Virus record (IMG/VR): IMGVR_UViG_3300042346_001214
Coordinates: 1 to 48,180 of that record
Reading direction: 5' to 3' (one strand)
Length of the DNA stretch: 48,180 bases
Origin: a virus
A program made the translations under genes and the position numbers. This document shows positions 6,248-15,646 of this stretch, piece by piece. A model generated the notes under the pieces. The model was given only the letters and a program-made list of their open reading frames with translations. It was not told where the DNA came from and did no database searches. Each line of letters begins with the position of its first letter. Positions within the stretch are counted from its first letter, which is position 1.

Positions 6248-9200
6248 TTAATTTTTTGCTAATGGTAAATTTGGCGGAGTAAAATCTGAATTATATCTAG
6301 TAGTGCCGTAGGTTATTCTAAATGATTGAATGTAACCTGAGAAATTCGTAATAGCTGCTCCTATATGTAAATCTGCATCCCAACTCATATCACTATTCTT
6401 AGTTTTGTCGCGAAGCTCACCATCAATATACAGCTTAGTGGATTTTGTACTAGCAGAATTAGTTAGAGCAACGTGAAACCACTTCCGCACCTCTAAATCT
6501 TCAGCTATAGCAGGTTGAGTGTAATTTGGGTTGCTCTTGTAGATGCGAAGTGTCGCCTCGTCATTGAATGCGAATATTTTTGGCGAGGTATTTCCCGATG
6601 AGAGAATGCCTTGCAAGATACTGTTCGACGAATATGAACCTGATAAAGAGGTCACATCACCTACTATAGGCTCTGGTGCATACTCAACTGCATCTACTGC
6701 ACTTCCAATCACCAAATTGTTACTACGAGTGAATAGTCCCGAAACAGCTTGAATACTTGTGTTAAAAGTACTTGACAATGAGGTGTAGACTTTATATCCA
6801 AGAGCATTAGCCATTTTTGACCACTCCGCAACAAACCCATTAGCTCCCTTAACTCTATTTTCTGCCACTTCTGGAGATTCAATCGCTGAATCACTAGTAA
6901 CCGAAACGCTATTAACATCGCCAACCAATTTATTGTCAAATCCATCTACTTTCCTTGAAAAATCACTCGTATTTGATATATCAACAACATAATCAGTAGC
7001 TCCAACAATATCACTCCAACTAATATTGAATGAAGTCGGTGTTACATCGGACGCAGGGCTTGCAATAGGGGCAGAAAGAGAGAATGTGGTCAATGAGGAC
7101 AAATAGATGTAGAACTCGATGCAATAGTCTTGGTTGGCGCTCAGAGGCTGCTGAAGCGTTGCCACAATGCTCGAACCCTGACCATTAAACCGCATAGACT
7201 TTAACAAGCCAGTAGGATACTCATCTCCGACTACATCGACATTATTTACTGCAAGTGTGACCTCATACTGGCTCTCGTCAACGATATTCGTTCCAGTGGG
7301 TTGAAGCAGCAGCAATGTTTGGTTGTAGTACGGGTCGGGTAAGTAGGCGGGAACCACAGCAATCCTAGTAAGTGTGTTCGATGCTTGATTCAAAGTGCCA
7401 ATTGCCGATGCGACCGTATTTGCCGCCACTGAGACTGAAAAAGTACCACTTGTGAGCGCCTGAATTTCAAACGAGTAGCTATTGTTGTTACTTGCCTTGA
7501 GAAGACCACCCACAATACAATTAGTCAGTGTCAGAGCCGCCAAACTGAAGGCTGGAGCATCTTTGTTGAGAGTAACTGTCGCATATAGCTTGTAGCTGTT
7601 ATCGTTAGGCTGAGTAGTGGCAAAAACAATAGTGAAAGGACTATTCTCTACAAAAACGGCTGTATTGTTGGTAGTTGCGCTGAAATCCTTGTTTGGTAAG
7701 CTTGGCTCATTGTGAATTGCTATGTTGAAGTACACTTTCTGGTCAGTTACTTCGTTTTCCAATAATAGCGTTGCAACATAAGTGTTGTACTGAGTATTCA
7801 CAACGTCAGCAGATTGCCCTAAAATCGTCACTACAGGCAAATTAGTAAGCGCGATGATGCTATTGAAGGTCAGCGACAGTGTATTGCCATTGACAGCCTT
7901 ATTTGACACGTAGTTGTCCGATACCAATGAAATGTAGTCGAGCAATTCTGTTACATCGAGGATATTTGTAACAAGTGGGTATGGGATTAGAGGTACATCG
8001 TGTTGGTAAGCTGTGTAGAGAGCTTTTCCAACTGTGAGGCGTAAGTTCGACAAAAAGTACGGTGCTTGAGTGACGCGATTTTTGTAGTAGCCAATTTTTA
8101 GGTCGCCACTAGAGATGTTGATAACATTACCTGACTGCACAAGCCCAATCCGCACCCCATTACGATAAAACCGATAGACATTGCCCTTTTTCGTAATTGC
8201 AAAATGAGGGAATTTCTGCTGTAAGGTGTATGCTCCATTCTCGTATGCTGGATAAACTGGATTGTTACCTGAAAATACGTCTGTCTCAGCTAAAGTAACC
8301 CCAGAGAACAAGCTAGTAGGTAAGTCGATGCTTCGAGCCATGACTATGTTGCCATTAACCGCTAGAACTGCAAAACCAAAACCAGACTTCTCGACAGAAA
8401 AGAGATGAGCTGTATTCTGAGGGCTAAAAGTGTTGCCGCGATAGTGAAATTCAATAGTCCAATCCCCAGTAAGCACTAACGATGAACTTTGACCAATGGC
8501 TTCAAAATTATCATAAGTCAATCCAGACTGCTCTAATTGAGGCACTACCGCCAAAGAACTATCTGTACCTATAGGAAATACCGTAGAAGAAAATAACGTG
8601 TTGTTGGTGACTATTTCAGCTAGTTGATATTGGTTTGGTGAAACATCATTGATTGTGGTTGATAACTGAAAAGGTAGTTGCAAAATTGGGAAAGATTCAG
8701 CATAAATCCGTGCAAGCAAGTTACTTTTTGATGAGCTAATGTTAGAGTCCGTTATACCAGCACCTTCTAGCGCCTGAACATACACCACACCTTGTTTTTC
8801 GGGAGTTATGTTGAATTGGTAAGTCTGCTTCAACTCGTCAATCAAATTTAGGTTGGACAAAACGCCATTTGAAACACCTATTTTGCTAATGTCGAACGTA
8901 GTGATAGCTGCATCCCAAGTAATTGTGCAACTGAAAGCTTCGTTAATGTAAGGGCTTGAACCGCTTGTTATGGTGGGTACAGGCGCATTTTTGTTGATGA
9001 CATACGATTGACCTTCAAAGCTTAACTCACCTGTGTAATTCGATATAAGTGTTGAGATGCCTTTATATCTGACCGTTCTCCTATCTACAAAATTTAAGCC
9101 TAGTTTGCCATTACCAGTTCCAGTTGTGGCTGTAACAACGTACTCAAGCTCGTTATTTTTGACAATGGTAGTCAGTGCCGCGCCAGCTACACCTTCTATC

Positions 9201-11182
9201 TGAGAAAGGCTAAAATCCGCAAGAACCAAGTTATCAACTGCTTGTGCAAGGTAAACATACCACTGACAAGTGCTGGTGCTAATAGATGGGGTAGTGACGA
9301 CAGTAACAATAGCCAAAATTCGTGCTTTGGGGTGAGTTAGCACGTTAGTTGTCAAAGGTAGAGGTTGTAGGCAGTGATTATAGAAATAGTCGTTAGGGAC
9401 GGTCGAACTTACAAAGCGGTTGGCATTGGTGACGCGCAAACCCTTAACACCTAAAGTTCTTGTAGCCCCTCCACTAGATGATACCCAAGGCTGATACAGA
9501 CTGCCAAATTTAAGTTCGAGTTTGTTTGTCTCTTGATACAGAGTGCCAGCGTAGGCAACCGTTTTTACATTAACTCCGTTGATATAGAAGTACAAAAAGC
9601 CGTCTTCCCTTGAAACAGCTAAATGAGTGTTAGGTTCGCCAAAAACCGATGCAATTTTTACTGTGCTGGTAGTGATATTGGAGTTGATGGAGCCATTGTT
9701 GTAGAAAAGAATGTCTGTGCTAGGTAAAACGTAATCGGTCAAAGTACCGCCCCATCGAGTTACTAAGTTGCCAGTTTCAGAGCTAAAAGTCTTCCAATTA
9801 ATGCCATCTTCGCTGCAACTAAAGCTGAGATATGCCCCAAGCCTTCTGTGAATATATTGTAAGTCAGAGTAAAAGCTAAAGTCAATGCTGGCAACTAGTT
9901 TGTTATTAGAGGTGAGCGACAGCAGATTAACCTTCTCAACACCATCTGTATCTGAAATATTGAGACTTAGCCATTCTTCTAAAGTTTTGTTCTGCAAAAG
10001 ACCAGCATTATTCTCAAAAAGACCAAGATAAAGCTCCATAGTCCATCGGGAAGTAGATAAATTGGTCGTAATCTGCTCAGAGGTGTAAGTGGTGTTGCCT
10101 TCAAGTTCTAAGAAGCCGCTATTGAAGTTTGGTACTTTTTTGCGTAGCTCTGCATTACTAAGTCGCTTGAAATTTGGTGCATAGTTATAGGCATCAAACT
10201 GTAGAGGGAAATTGAAGAGCGTAGCTGCGTAACTAGCATCAATCCTATTGGCTACAGCGTTTTTTGGCAGTGGTAGGGTGTAATTGTAGAAAGAAGAGGA
10301 GTATCTTGAGACAGTTTTGGTGATTCTGAAGTTGGAGATGCCGCCACTAAAACTTGCATCAATCATATTGGTTGAGATAAAGCCAATCAGTGAGTCAGCA
10401 AGAAGTGGCGCTCCCAAAGAAAGCCTTGTTAGCGCAGTGTCAGCGTTGTCAGCAGCATTGAAAGTTAAGTTGTAGGAAAAAGTGTAGCTGTTTGTTTGTG
10501 TGAAATTGATGTAAGTTTTTAGTTGATTAGCTTCCCTGACAATTGCGACTGTGTAAAACTGATTGACGGCTATTGGTGAGGTGTTTATTTTGAAGGTCGC
10601 ACCTTTAGAGTAGAAATAAAGGTCTGTGTTCAGTAAAAATAGTCCGTAGCCGTTCGTACTGTTGTTGGAGCTTGAAATACTTGGTGTTTGCCTGTAATCA
10701 CCTGCATTGATTTGTATACAAGCCCCCATACCAAAAACAGTTTGAACTGGGTAAATTGTGTCTACATAAAAAGACAAGTCAATAGTGAAATTATCCGTAC
10801 CTAAACTAAACCCCTCAGAATATCCACTTAGTTGCACATCACAGTAGCTTGGCTTGACTAACGATTCACCTTGCCCTAGATTAAGTTCCGCAGCCCTACT
10901 GATACGATTTATTGCGTTTGGGATGCGTAGACATGAACTGACACCTGCAAGAGTCGGTATTCCTGTGGTTGGGTAATTTATTGCGGAATCGATGCTTGTT
11001 CCAGTGAAATTTTTGACATGGCGCTGAAAACGTGAATAATCGCGGCTAAATGGTAGACCTCGACTGTTATCGCTTGCGCTTCCTGAAATGAGCAAGATAA
11101 CGTCATTGAAATATACGTCCTCGACCACAGAGTTCGTGGCATCAGCGCTTGCTAGGTATTTTGCTAGAGTCTTTCCTTCCAT
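6248..11182 (-). CDS. Giant tail fibre/adhesin with multiple LamG domains, Ig-like and fn3 segments
   Basis: This 1644-residue multidomain protein carries at least four concanavalin/LamG-type sandwiches. Markers are FTIDLSFYVD near the N-terminus, WTMELYLGLF in the second, WTIEFHYRG with FAITKKGNVYRFYRNG in the third, and CIEFYIYLS with WFHVALTN and KLYIDGELRD in the C-terminal one. Between them are Ig-like segments (for example around NEAFSCTITWDAAITTFDIS). An fn3-like segment (TPTSFNISWSDIVGATDYVV) lies between the first strand and the remainder of the last LamG domain. LamG domains bind glycans, so receptor recognition is the likely role. The RBS AAGGAAGG sits just before ATG 11182. It is immediately downstream of the 536-aa tail gene. 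Confidence 0.85.
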   Translation of the reverse strand: MEGKTLAKYLASADATNSVVEDVYFNDVILLISGSASDNSRGLPFSRDYSRFQRHVKNFTGTSIDSAINYPTTGIPTLAGVSSCLRIPNAINRISRAAELNLGQGESLVKPSYCDVQLSGYSEGFSLGTDNFTIDLSFYVDTIYPVQTVFGMGACIQINAGDYRQTPSISSSNNSTNGYGLFLLNTDLYFYSKGATFKINTSPIAVNQFYTVAIVREANQLKTYINFTQTNSYTFSYNLTFNAADNADTALTRLSLGAPLLADSLIGFISTNMIDASFSGGISNFRITKTVSRYSSSFYNYTLPLPKNAVANRIDASYAATLFNFPLQFDAYNYAPNFKRLSNAELRKKVPNFNSGFLELEGNTTYTSEQITTNLSTSRWTMELYLGLFENNAGLLQNKTLEEWLSLNISDTDGVEKVNLLSLTSNNKLVASIDFSFYSDLQYIHRRLGAYLSFSCSEDGINWKTFSSETGNLVTRWGGTLTDYVLPSTDILFYNNGSINSNITTSTVKIASVFGEPNTHLAVSREDGFLYFYINGVNVKTVAYAGTLYQETNKLELKFGSLYQPWVSSSGGATRTLGVKGLRVTNANRFVSSTVPNDYFYNHCLQPLPLTTNVLTHPKARILAIVTVVTTPSISTSTCQWYVYLAQAVDNLVLADFSLSQIEGVAGAALTTIVKNNELEYVVTATTGTGNGKLGLNFVDRRTVRYKGISTLISNYTGELSFEGQSYVINKNAPVPTITSGSSPYINEAFSCTITWDAAITTFDISKIGVSNGVLSNLNLIDELKQTYQFNITPEKQGVVYVQALEGAGITDSNISSSKSNLLARIYAESFPILQLPFQLSTTINDVSPNQYQLAEIVTNNTLFSSTVFPIGTDSSLAVVPQLEQSGLTYDNFEAIGQSSSLVLTGDWTIEFHYRGNTFSPQNTAHLFSVEKSGFGFAVLAVNGNIVMARSIDLPTSLFSGVTLAETDVFSGNNPVYPAYENGAYTLQQKFPHFAITKKGNVYRFYRNGVRIGLVQSGNVINISSGDLKIGYYKNRVTQAPYFLSNLRLTVGKALYTAYQHDVPLIPYPLVTNILDVTELLDYISLVSDNYVSNKAVNGNTLSLTFNSIIALTNLPVVTILGQSADVVNTQYNTYVATLLLENEVTDQKVYFNIAIHNEPSLPNKDFSATTNNTAVFVENSPFTIVFATTQPNDNSYKLYATVTLNKDAPAFSLAALTLTNCIVGGLLKASNNNSYSFEIQALTSGTFSVSVAANTVASAIGTLNQASNTLTRIAVVPAYLPDPYYNQTLLLLQPTGTNIVDESQYEVTLAVNNVDVVGDEYPTGLLKSMRFNGQGSSIVATLQQPLSANQDYCIEFYIYLSSLTTFSLSAPIASPASDVTPTSFNISWSDIVGATDYVVDISNTSDFSRKVDGFDNKLVGDVNSVSVTSDSAIESPEVAENRVKGANGFVAEWSKMANALGYKVYTSLSSTFNTSIQAVSGLFTRSNNLVIGSAVDAVEYAPEPIVGDVTSLSGSYSSNSILQGILSSGNTSPKIFAFNDEATLRIYKSNPNYTQPAIAEDLEVRKWFHVALTNSASTKSTKLYIDGELRDKTKNSDMSWDADLHIGAAITNFSGYIQSFRITYGTTRYNSDFTPPNLPLAKN

Positions 11183-11237
11183 TACCTTCCTTTTATTCGC
11201 TTACGCTCATTTCTTTCTGTCTACGAACGCCAGTGAG

Positions 11238-12848
11238 CTACCCTGCATCAGTAGTAGCAATCTTACCACGCTTCTTTACCACTCCAACACTATCCTTACG
11301 GGCTGAAAAAAGTATGATGTCAGATTTGCCATTTCCCGACAAAACTGGAGTTGTCCCACTAGGAAATAGTATGCTGTTGTCAAAAGCTACCGCACCTGTA
11401 TTCTGTACCAATTCAACAATGAGTGCTTTAGTTTGATTATTAGCAAGTGTAGCGGTAAAGTTAATGTTAGTGATGGTGTTGCTTATATCTGCAACTGGAG
11501 TTTTTAATATTAAGTAGTCGTAATCAGCATCAAGGTCAATTGTGTAGTTTGTCGGTGAGGATATTATCACGGTGTTGGTCTTTATTTGGTCGCCAAGAGC
11601 CGTTATCACTTCGTTAGATAGCTTTGCCAGTCCAACGCTTCCGTCGGGCAGTGCAGGATTAAAAACGACCCACCTCCCAGTTGCAGGATTGGTATTAGGA
11701 ATCAGAACTGTGTCACCGTTGTCGGACGCAGTGGATGCAGCATCGTACTTGTAAGGTCTATTGACCGATTCAACCAAACGCACTTGACCAGATTTATATT
11801 GAACTGAGTTCAAGCTCTTGAGCGCCGCAATGTTGTCCACTGGCGCGTCCCAGAAAAGAAGGTCTTGTAGAAGCGCGTAATTGACCAGCTTGGGGTAGAT
11901 ACTGATGAAGGTCTTAGCCGAAATACCATCTAGAAGTTGAGACGTAGGCGACACTTCTAGGACTACAGCCGAACCATCGGGGATGCCCTTGTTGAACGCA
12001 ATATCAAGCGTGGGGTACTCTTGCACCACTCCAAGGTTGTCGATACCAGTTGTATCCAAGGCGAAAGAGGTGAGGTTTAAGTATCCAATAATCTTGACAC
12101 CAAAGACGAGCCGTATAGCTGGGTCAGAGGTGTATTCGCTTAGATTGAGACGTAAACCCGTCAAAGTACCGCCAGTGTCGTTCACAATCCAGTATTTGAT
12201 AGGGACTGGAATGGAATTGATGTTTTCGAGTGGGGCAACAAGTAATGTGTCTTGGTCAGCGCTAATTACGTCAATTTCGGCTAACGCAGTGGTTTCGTAT
12301 AGGCTTGCTTCTCTAGTTTTGAACCAGCGACCGCTATTGTGCGCTAACACGGTAATATTGTCTACGGGAGATACTGAACCGCTAATAAATTCGTACACAA
12401 AACCCGACCCGTTGAGAAGTACCCTAAAGCCAGTTAATAGACCTGTGAGGGCGCTGATGTCTGCGGGGTTAGAATAGCTCGTCGGACTGTTTAAAGTGGC
12501 GTTAGCCGTGATTACTACGTTAGCTGGAGTGATTGGGGTTATGTAGTCTGCGGCAAAGTGATTAAAGCGGTAGATGATTCGAGAAGAGGTGTATGAGTTT
12601 GTAGTTGATACAGAGATGAGGGTTTCATGAATGTCTTCGTAGCTGAGTGTGTTAAAGTTGCTTGCGTCGATTGTTACACTACCGCTTGCGCTCACTGCGA
12701 GAGATTTTACGGGTGACGGGTTAGTATACCCAGCGCGATTTCGCCTAACTAAAAAAAAGTAGTACGTGTTTGCTGAGATGCTCCCACCAGATGTAGTAGT
12801 GATGGTTGGTACAGGTAGGGTTTTTGACGCTGCGTAGGTTGTCTTCAT
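11238..12848 (-). CDS. Tail fibre or tail-tip structural protein
   Basis: This 536-residue, beta-rich, Thr/Ser/Asn-rich protein begins with a repeat-like region similar to fn3 or Ig linkers (PTITTTSGGSISANTYYFFL, later RNRAGYTNPSPVKSLAVS). Near residue 415 it has the DGSVGLAKLSNEVITALGDQ segment typical of the connector before fibre tips. It starts at ATG 12848, overlapping the upstream stop (TAATG), so it is coupled to the 181-aa gene. Together with the two larger downstream genes it forms a fibre/adhesin block. The exact family is not recognised. Confidence 0.7.
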   Translation of the reverse strand: MKTTYAASKTLPVPTITTTSGGSISANTYYFFLVRRNRAGYTNPSPVKSLAVSASGSVTIDASNFNTLSYEDIHETLISVSTTNSYTSSRIIYRFNHFAADYITPITPANVVITANATLNSPTSYSNPADISALTGLLTGFRVLLNGSGFVYEFISGSVSPVDNITVLAHNSGRWFKTREASLYETTALAEIDVISADQDTLLVAPLENINSIPVPIKYWIVNDTGGTLTGLRLNLSEYTSDPAIRLVFGVKIIGYLNLTSFALDTTGIDNLGVVQEYPTLDIAFNKGIPDGSAVVLEVSPTSQLLDGISAKTFISIYPKLVNYALLQDLLFWDAPVDNIAALKSLNSVQYKSGQVRLVESVNRPYKYDAASTASDNGDTVLIPNTNPATGRWVVFNPALPDGSVGLAKLSNEVITALGDQIKTNTVIISSPTNYTIDLDADYDYLILKTPVADISNTITNINFTATLANNQTKALIVELVQNTGAVAFDNSILFPSGTTPVLSGNGKSDIILFSARKDSVGVVKKRGKIATTDAG

Positions 12849-13393
12849 TAATTAACCTCTTTTCTGCTCAGTCTGCTGGCGTATTTTTTAACAGTCTGAG
12901 GCATACCATCAGGATATAAGTCTGGTTTAGGTATAGGCTCTTCCATCATACCTCCATATCCCTTGTAAGGGTCGGTACGGAATCCAAGATATCCCGTAGG
13001 ACTAGCTGCTCGGTCATCAGTTTTACGAATATCAGACCAACCAGTTTTAGGGAGTACGGCTGGTGCATCGTATTCGTTGTAGCTATGTCTAATAGGTCTA
13101 CTTAAAGGGTCTTGTTTATCTAATCCTGATTGTCTAATAGCTCTTTTCCTACTTAATTTTTCTTCTAATTGCAGATTAACTTGGTTTAAGGTATTTTTTG
13201 GGATTGTATTTATAAGACCTTTATCAAAATCTTTTGTTAGATTGCCAGAGATATTTCCTAATCCTGTTTCTAAAGTGGCAGGGTTTAGTCTCGATTTATC
13301 AGGTATCGCTATCTTTGTGCCTTGTAAATCGTACAATCGCTTCAGTTGTTTATTAGCTTGTCTAACGTACCCAAAGTCTGCGAAGTGTTGCAT
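12848..13393 (-). CDS. Hypothetical protein with the MQHFADF N-terminal tag
   Basis: This 181-residue basic protein is of unknown function. Its first seven residues, MQHFADF, match the starts of two candidate internal-head proteins in this window (MRHFANF at 39666 and MRHFVNF at 40393). If that tag is a capsid-targeting or maturation signal, this protein would be packaged in the head although its gene sits in the tail-fibre block. The rest is low in hydrophobic residues, with Arg/Lys-rich helices (KQLKRLYDLQ, EEKLSRKRAI) and a Pro/Gly/Tyr-rich C-terminal half. Confidence 0.65.
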   Translation of the reverse strand: MQHFADFGYVRQANKQLKRLYDLQGTKIAIPDKSRLNPATLETGLGNISGNLTKDFDKGLINTIPKNTLNQVNLQLEEKLSRKRAIRQSGLDKQDPLSRPIRHSYNEYDAPAVLPKTGWSDIRKTDDRAASPTGYLGFRTDPYKGYGGMMEEPIPKPDLYPDGMPQTVKKYASRLSRKEVN

Positions 13394-13397
13394 AGTT

Positions 13398-13568
13398 TTA
13401 TTTCATAACCGTTGTGTTTGTTACAGGCGTAGCTATATTGAAAGTGAACGTCTCACTACCTTGTGTGAGTTTTACCCGATTTCCTTCTTGGACGACTCGC
13501 GGAACCACGTTTTGCAGCCCTTGCTTGATAGCGGCTAGCGCCTCGGTGTAGTTGATGTCTTGAGTCAT
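13398..13568 (-). CDS. Small hypothetical protein
   Basis: A 56-residue protein starts at ATG 13568 (MTQDINYTEALAAIKQGLQN). The longer frame upstream would need a TTG start at 13607. A -10-like TATAAT lies at 13580-13575, only 6 nt before the ATG, so a very short or absent leader is possible. The sequence is an N-terminal helix followed by two short strands (NRVKLTQGSETFTFNIA). It is the first gene of the minus-strand fibre block and diverges from the plus-strand gene at 13650. Confidence 0.55.
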   Translation of the reverse strand: MTQDINYTEALAAIKQGLQNVVPRVVQEGNRVKLTQGSETFTFNIATPVTNTTVMK

Positions 13569-13649
13569 CTCATTATTATACCTTGTCTCAGATTTCTTTT
13601 CTGCCAAACGAGCGACAGCGAGTTGTGTTATTATGTATATGCAACTATT
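13569..13649. promoter_or_regulatory. Divergent promoter region
   Basis: This 81-bp gap lies between divergent genes. The minus-strand TATAAT at 13580-13575 is a perfect -10 hexamer. On the plus strand, A/T-rich sequence with TATTATG and TATATG (13629-13641) could supply the -10 for the gene at 13650. No -35 boxes are clear. The gap also contains one copy of CTTTTCTG (13596-13603). Confidence 0.35.
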
Positions 13650-14066
13650 ATGCCACTATATATGCCACACAAAACAACTAGACCATATTACCTCCACGTA
13701 GAGATTAGTGAAGCTAACAAATCTGTCATTGTAAGGCTCGACCGTCCACAATTGATGGAGTTCCATGCCCAACCTCGTACTGAACCCAACAAAGCTGAAA
13801 TTGTCTTTTATCAGAAGATTTTTGGTACACCAGAGGAAATTGCAGCACTGTTTCCTTACTTCAACGAGTGGTTTCACGTTACAGCAGAAGAAATTCTGAC
13901 TATAAAAGGTCTGGCTCACAAGACAGATATTGCTGATAACCCAATCTGGTGTTCAGTCGGGTTTAAAGAGTTACTGAAAAAAGACTCTAAAGACACGCTC
14001 GACAATCTCTTAGAATACTTGTGCTTGCTTGTTGAGCATCACTACGGTAAATTTCTCGGAATCTAA
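13650..14066 (+). CDS. Hypothetical protein
   Basis: This protein of 138 residues starts at ATG 13650 (MPLYMPHKTTRPYY), with a second ATG at 13662. The frame is open further 5' but lacks a good start there. It is soluble-looking, with a beta N-terminal half (YYLHVEISEANKSVIVRLD), a segment EIAALFPYFNEWFHVTAEEI, and a helical C-terminus. No family is recognised. It heads a plus-strand accessory group. Confidence 0.55.
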   Translation: MPLYMPHKTTRPYYLHVEISEANKSVIVRLDRPQLMEFHAQPRTEPNKAEIVFYQKIFGTPEEIAALFPYFNEWFHVTAEEILTIKGLAHKTDIADNPIWCSVGFKELLKKDSKDTLDNLLEYLCLLVEHHYGKFLGI

Positions 14067-14091
14067 CAACCTAAACATACATCAATAAGTT

Positions 14092-14613
14092 ATGCCATTA
14101 CCTTACAACTCTGGTCTAATGCTGAAAGTCACTTCCGATAGTGGCTCTCAGTTCTTTGCTGACTACTCTTTGAACTCCGATATTGAAAGATTCGGAAAAG
14201 AAGCTCTCGAACTAGGTTTGACTGGCGAAGCTATTTACGATTATGTGAAAGCTGAAACTTTTAAGATTGCACCTGCTGAATTTCCCACAACATTACCCAA
14301 AACAACCAATATGACCTACCCAATCTCTAAATTTGTTGAAGCAGCCGAAGCATTACGTGAAGAATACGAAAATGCTGAAGTTACGTCGTCCGATACGTCG
14401 ATTACAGTCTCTCGTACTGTTGTCTCTGAAGAAGGTGCTACATATACTTATGGCATCGAGTTTACACCCCCTGATGCTGAATATGATGAGGAGCTTGTCG
14501 AATTGTACGTTGAGGACTTGTACGAGTCACTTTATGGTGAGGATGTCGAGTACGAAGATGAAGAAGGTGAAGATGATGAGGAGACTATTACTGAAGAAGA
14601 GTTTGCAGTGTAG
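14092..14613 (+). CDS. Acidic hypothetical protein
   Basis: This 173-residue protein has a folded-looking N-terminal two thirds and a strongly acidic C-terminal tail (residues about 140-173, mostly Glu/Asp with VEYEDEEGEDDEET). Acidic tails of this kind occur in DNA mimics and chaperone-like phage proteins, but nothing here fixes a function. It starts at ATG 14092 with no Shine-Dalgarno, 25 bp after the previous stop. Confidence 0.6.
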   Translation: MPLPYNSGLMLKVTSDSGSQFFADYSLNSDIERFGKEALELGLTGEAIYDYVKAETFKIAPAEFPTTLPKTTNMTYPISKFVEAAEALREEYENAEVTSSDTSITVSRTVVSEEGATYTYGIEFTPPDAEYDEELVELYVEDLYESLYGEDVEYEDEEGEDDEETITEEEFAV

Positions 14614-14952
14614 TTAATCGCTAGTTTGTATGCTCGATGTGTAACCTCTGGTTGTAATGACTGGGGGTTTCTTGTATTCTCAGTCGCCGAAGGGCTGTGA
14701 AGAGGAGATTGTTCTAGGAGGAGGATTAGAAGTATTAGGAAGGGTACTTTTGCTATTACTTTCTACGAGACTACGTTGTTTCAAGCCTCTAATAGTCTGC
14801 AAATATTTTTAGCAAATCACTAAAATAACCTAGCAGTAAAACGGTAAGTAATAATTACAAGCCGAGAAACCCTGCAAATAGTCTGCATAGATAACCTAGC
14901 AAAAGTGATGCAAAAATAGTGTGCTATTATAATAAAAAGACTATTAAAGTAC
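14614..14952 (+). promoter_or_regulatory. 339-bp non-coding region with direct repeats and a promoter
   Basis: No ORF of note is present. A composite direct repeat occurs twice: TAGTCTGCA at 14793 and 14879, each followed by ATAACCTAGCA (14825-14835 and 14891-14901). TTTTAG/CTAAAA (14807-14812 and 14820-14825) can form a hairpin. A perfect -10 TATAAT is at 14928-14933, about 20 nt before the ATG at 14953, with a poor -35 (GTGATG, 14905-14910). The repeats directly upstream look like binding sites for an activator. Confidence 0.5.
14643..14669 (+). terminator. Possible weak terminator
   Basis: AACCTC (14643-14648) can pair with GGGGTT (14664-14669), followed by TTTCTTGT. It lies 30 bp past the stop of the acidic-protein gene. 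The stem is short and contains a G-U pair, so this is tentative. Confidence 0.3.
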
Positions 14953-15645
14953 ATGAAATCAGCAAACCCCGAAGACTTACTAAAATTAAAGCTAGCAGAA
15001 CGACCGCTAGAGCCTTATGAGATTGCAGAGTTGTTTACCCCAGACAATTACAAAATCAGTGCCTTGTTACTTGCAAAACAACACGCTCAGACTGTAGATA
15101 TGCTTCAAGGACTTCAAAACACCCTCGATGAAGTTAACAAACAGCAAAAAGAAACACAAAAGCTCTTGGTAGAGTTATCTACCGACAAGAAAATCTCTGA
15201 GACTAAGCTAGCTAGATTTTTTACTACTGCGCCCCACCTACTTGTTAACTTTGACTACGATTTTGAAAAAAAGTCCATCACTTTTAAAGAATTGCCCCTA
15301 GAAGCTGACTCTGAAGAAATTGCATTTTTATCTCTGAGTCTTGAGGAATACTTTGGGACTAATCACATTCCTTTTTCTGTACTTCTCAGTGGTATCAAGC
15401 GTTACTTTGCAATCAAGAAAAAACAGAACTTCGCTATTCGAGATTTCCTAGAAGATTACTGTGAAGAGACTTTAGCCAACACTAAAACTAAAAAGCGTAC
15501 AAGAATCTATTTTAAGAACTTGAAAGCTGCTTGTGAAGACTGTCCAGAAATTACTCCCAAAGTTATTAAGGATGTAATGCAAGATTTAGGCTACGAGCAA
15601 AAGACCGATGCTTCTAGAGTTATATTTTTTGAGAAAATTAAATAA
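14953..15645 (+). CDS. Hypothetical protein with coiled coil and a C-terminal domain shared with the next gene
   Basis: This 230-residue protein has a likely coiled coil in its N-terminal part (about residues 42-85, QTVDMLQGLQNTLDEVNKQQ onward). Its C-terminal 70 residues (FLEDYCEETLAN then KVIKDVMQDLGYEQKTDASR) look like a winged-helix-type domain, and the ending LGY-x(5)-SRVIFFEK parallels NGY-x(5)-NRVKYFKK in the next gene. This is the type of C-terminal DNA-binding domain seen in phage primase- and T5orf172-associated proteins. It starts at ATG 14953 downstream of a TATAAT promoter. Function is unknown. Confidence 0.55.
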   Translation: MKSANPEDLLKLKLAERPLEPYEIAELFTPDNYKISALLLAKQHAQTVDMLQGLQNTLDEVNKQQKETQKLLVELSTDKKISETKLARFFTTAPHLLVNFDYDFEKKSITFKELPLEADSEEIAFLSLSLEEYFGTNHIPFSVLLSGIKRYFAIKKKQNFAIRDFLEDYCEETLANTKTKKRTRIYFKNLKAACEDCPEITPKVIKDVMQDLGYEQKTDASRVIFFEKIK

Positions 15646-15646
15646 C

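Noticed and set aside
13605-13607. TTG start giving a 69-aa protein
   Set aside because: The 13 extra codons cover a perfect TATAAT. ATG 13568 is more likely.
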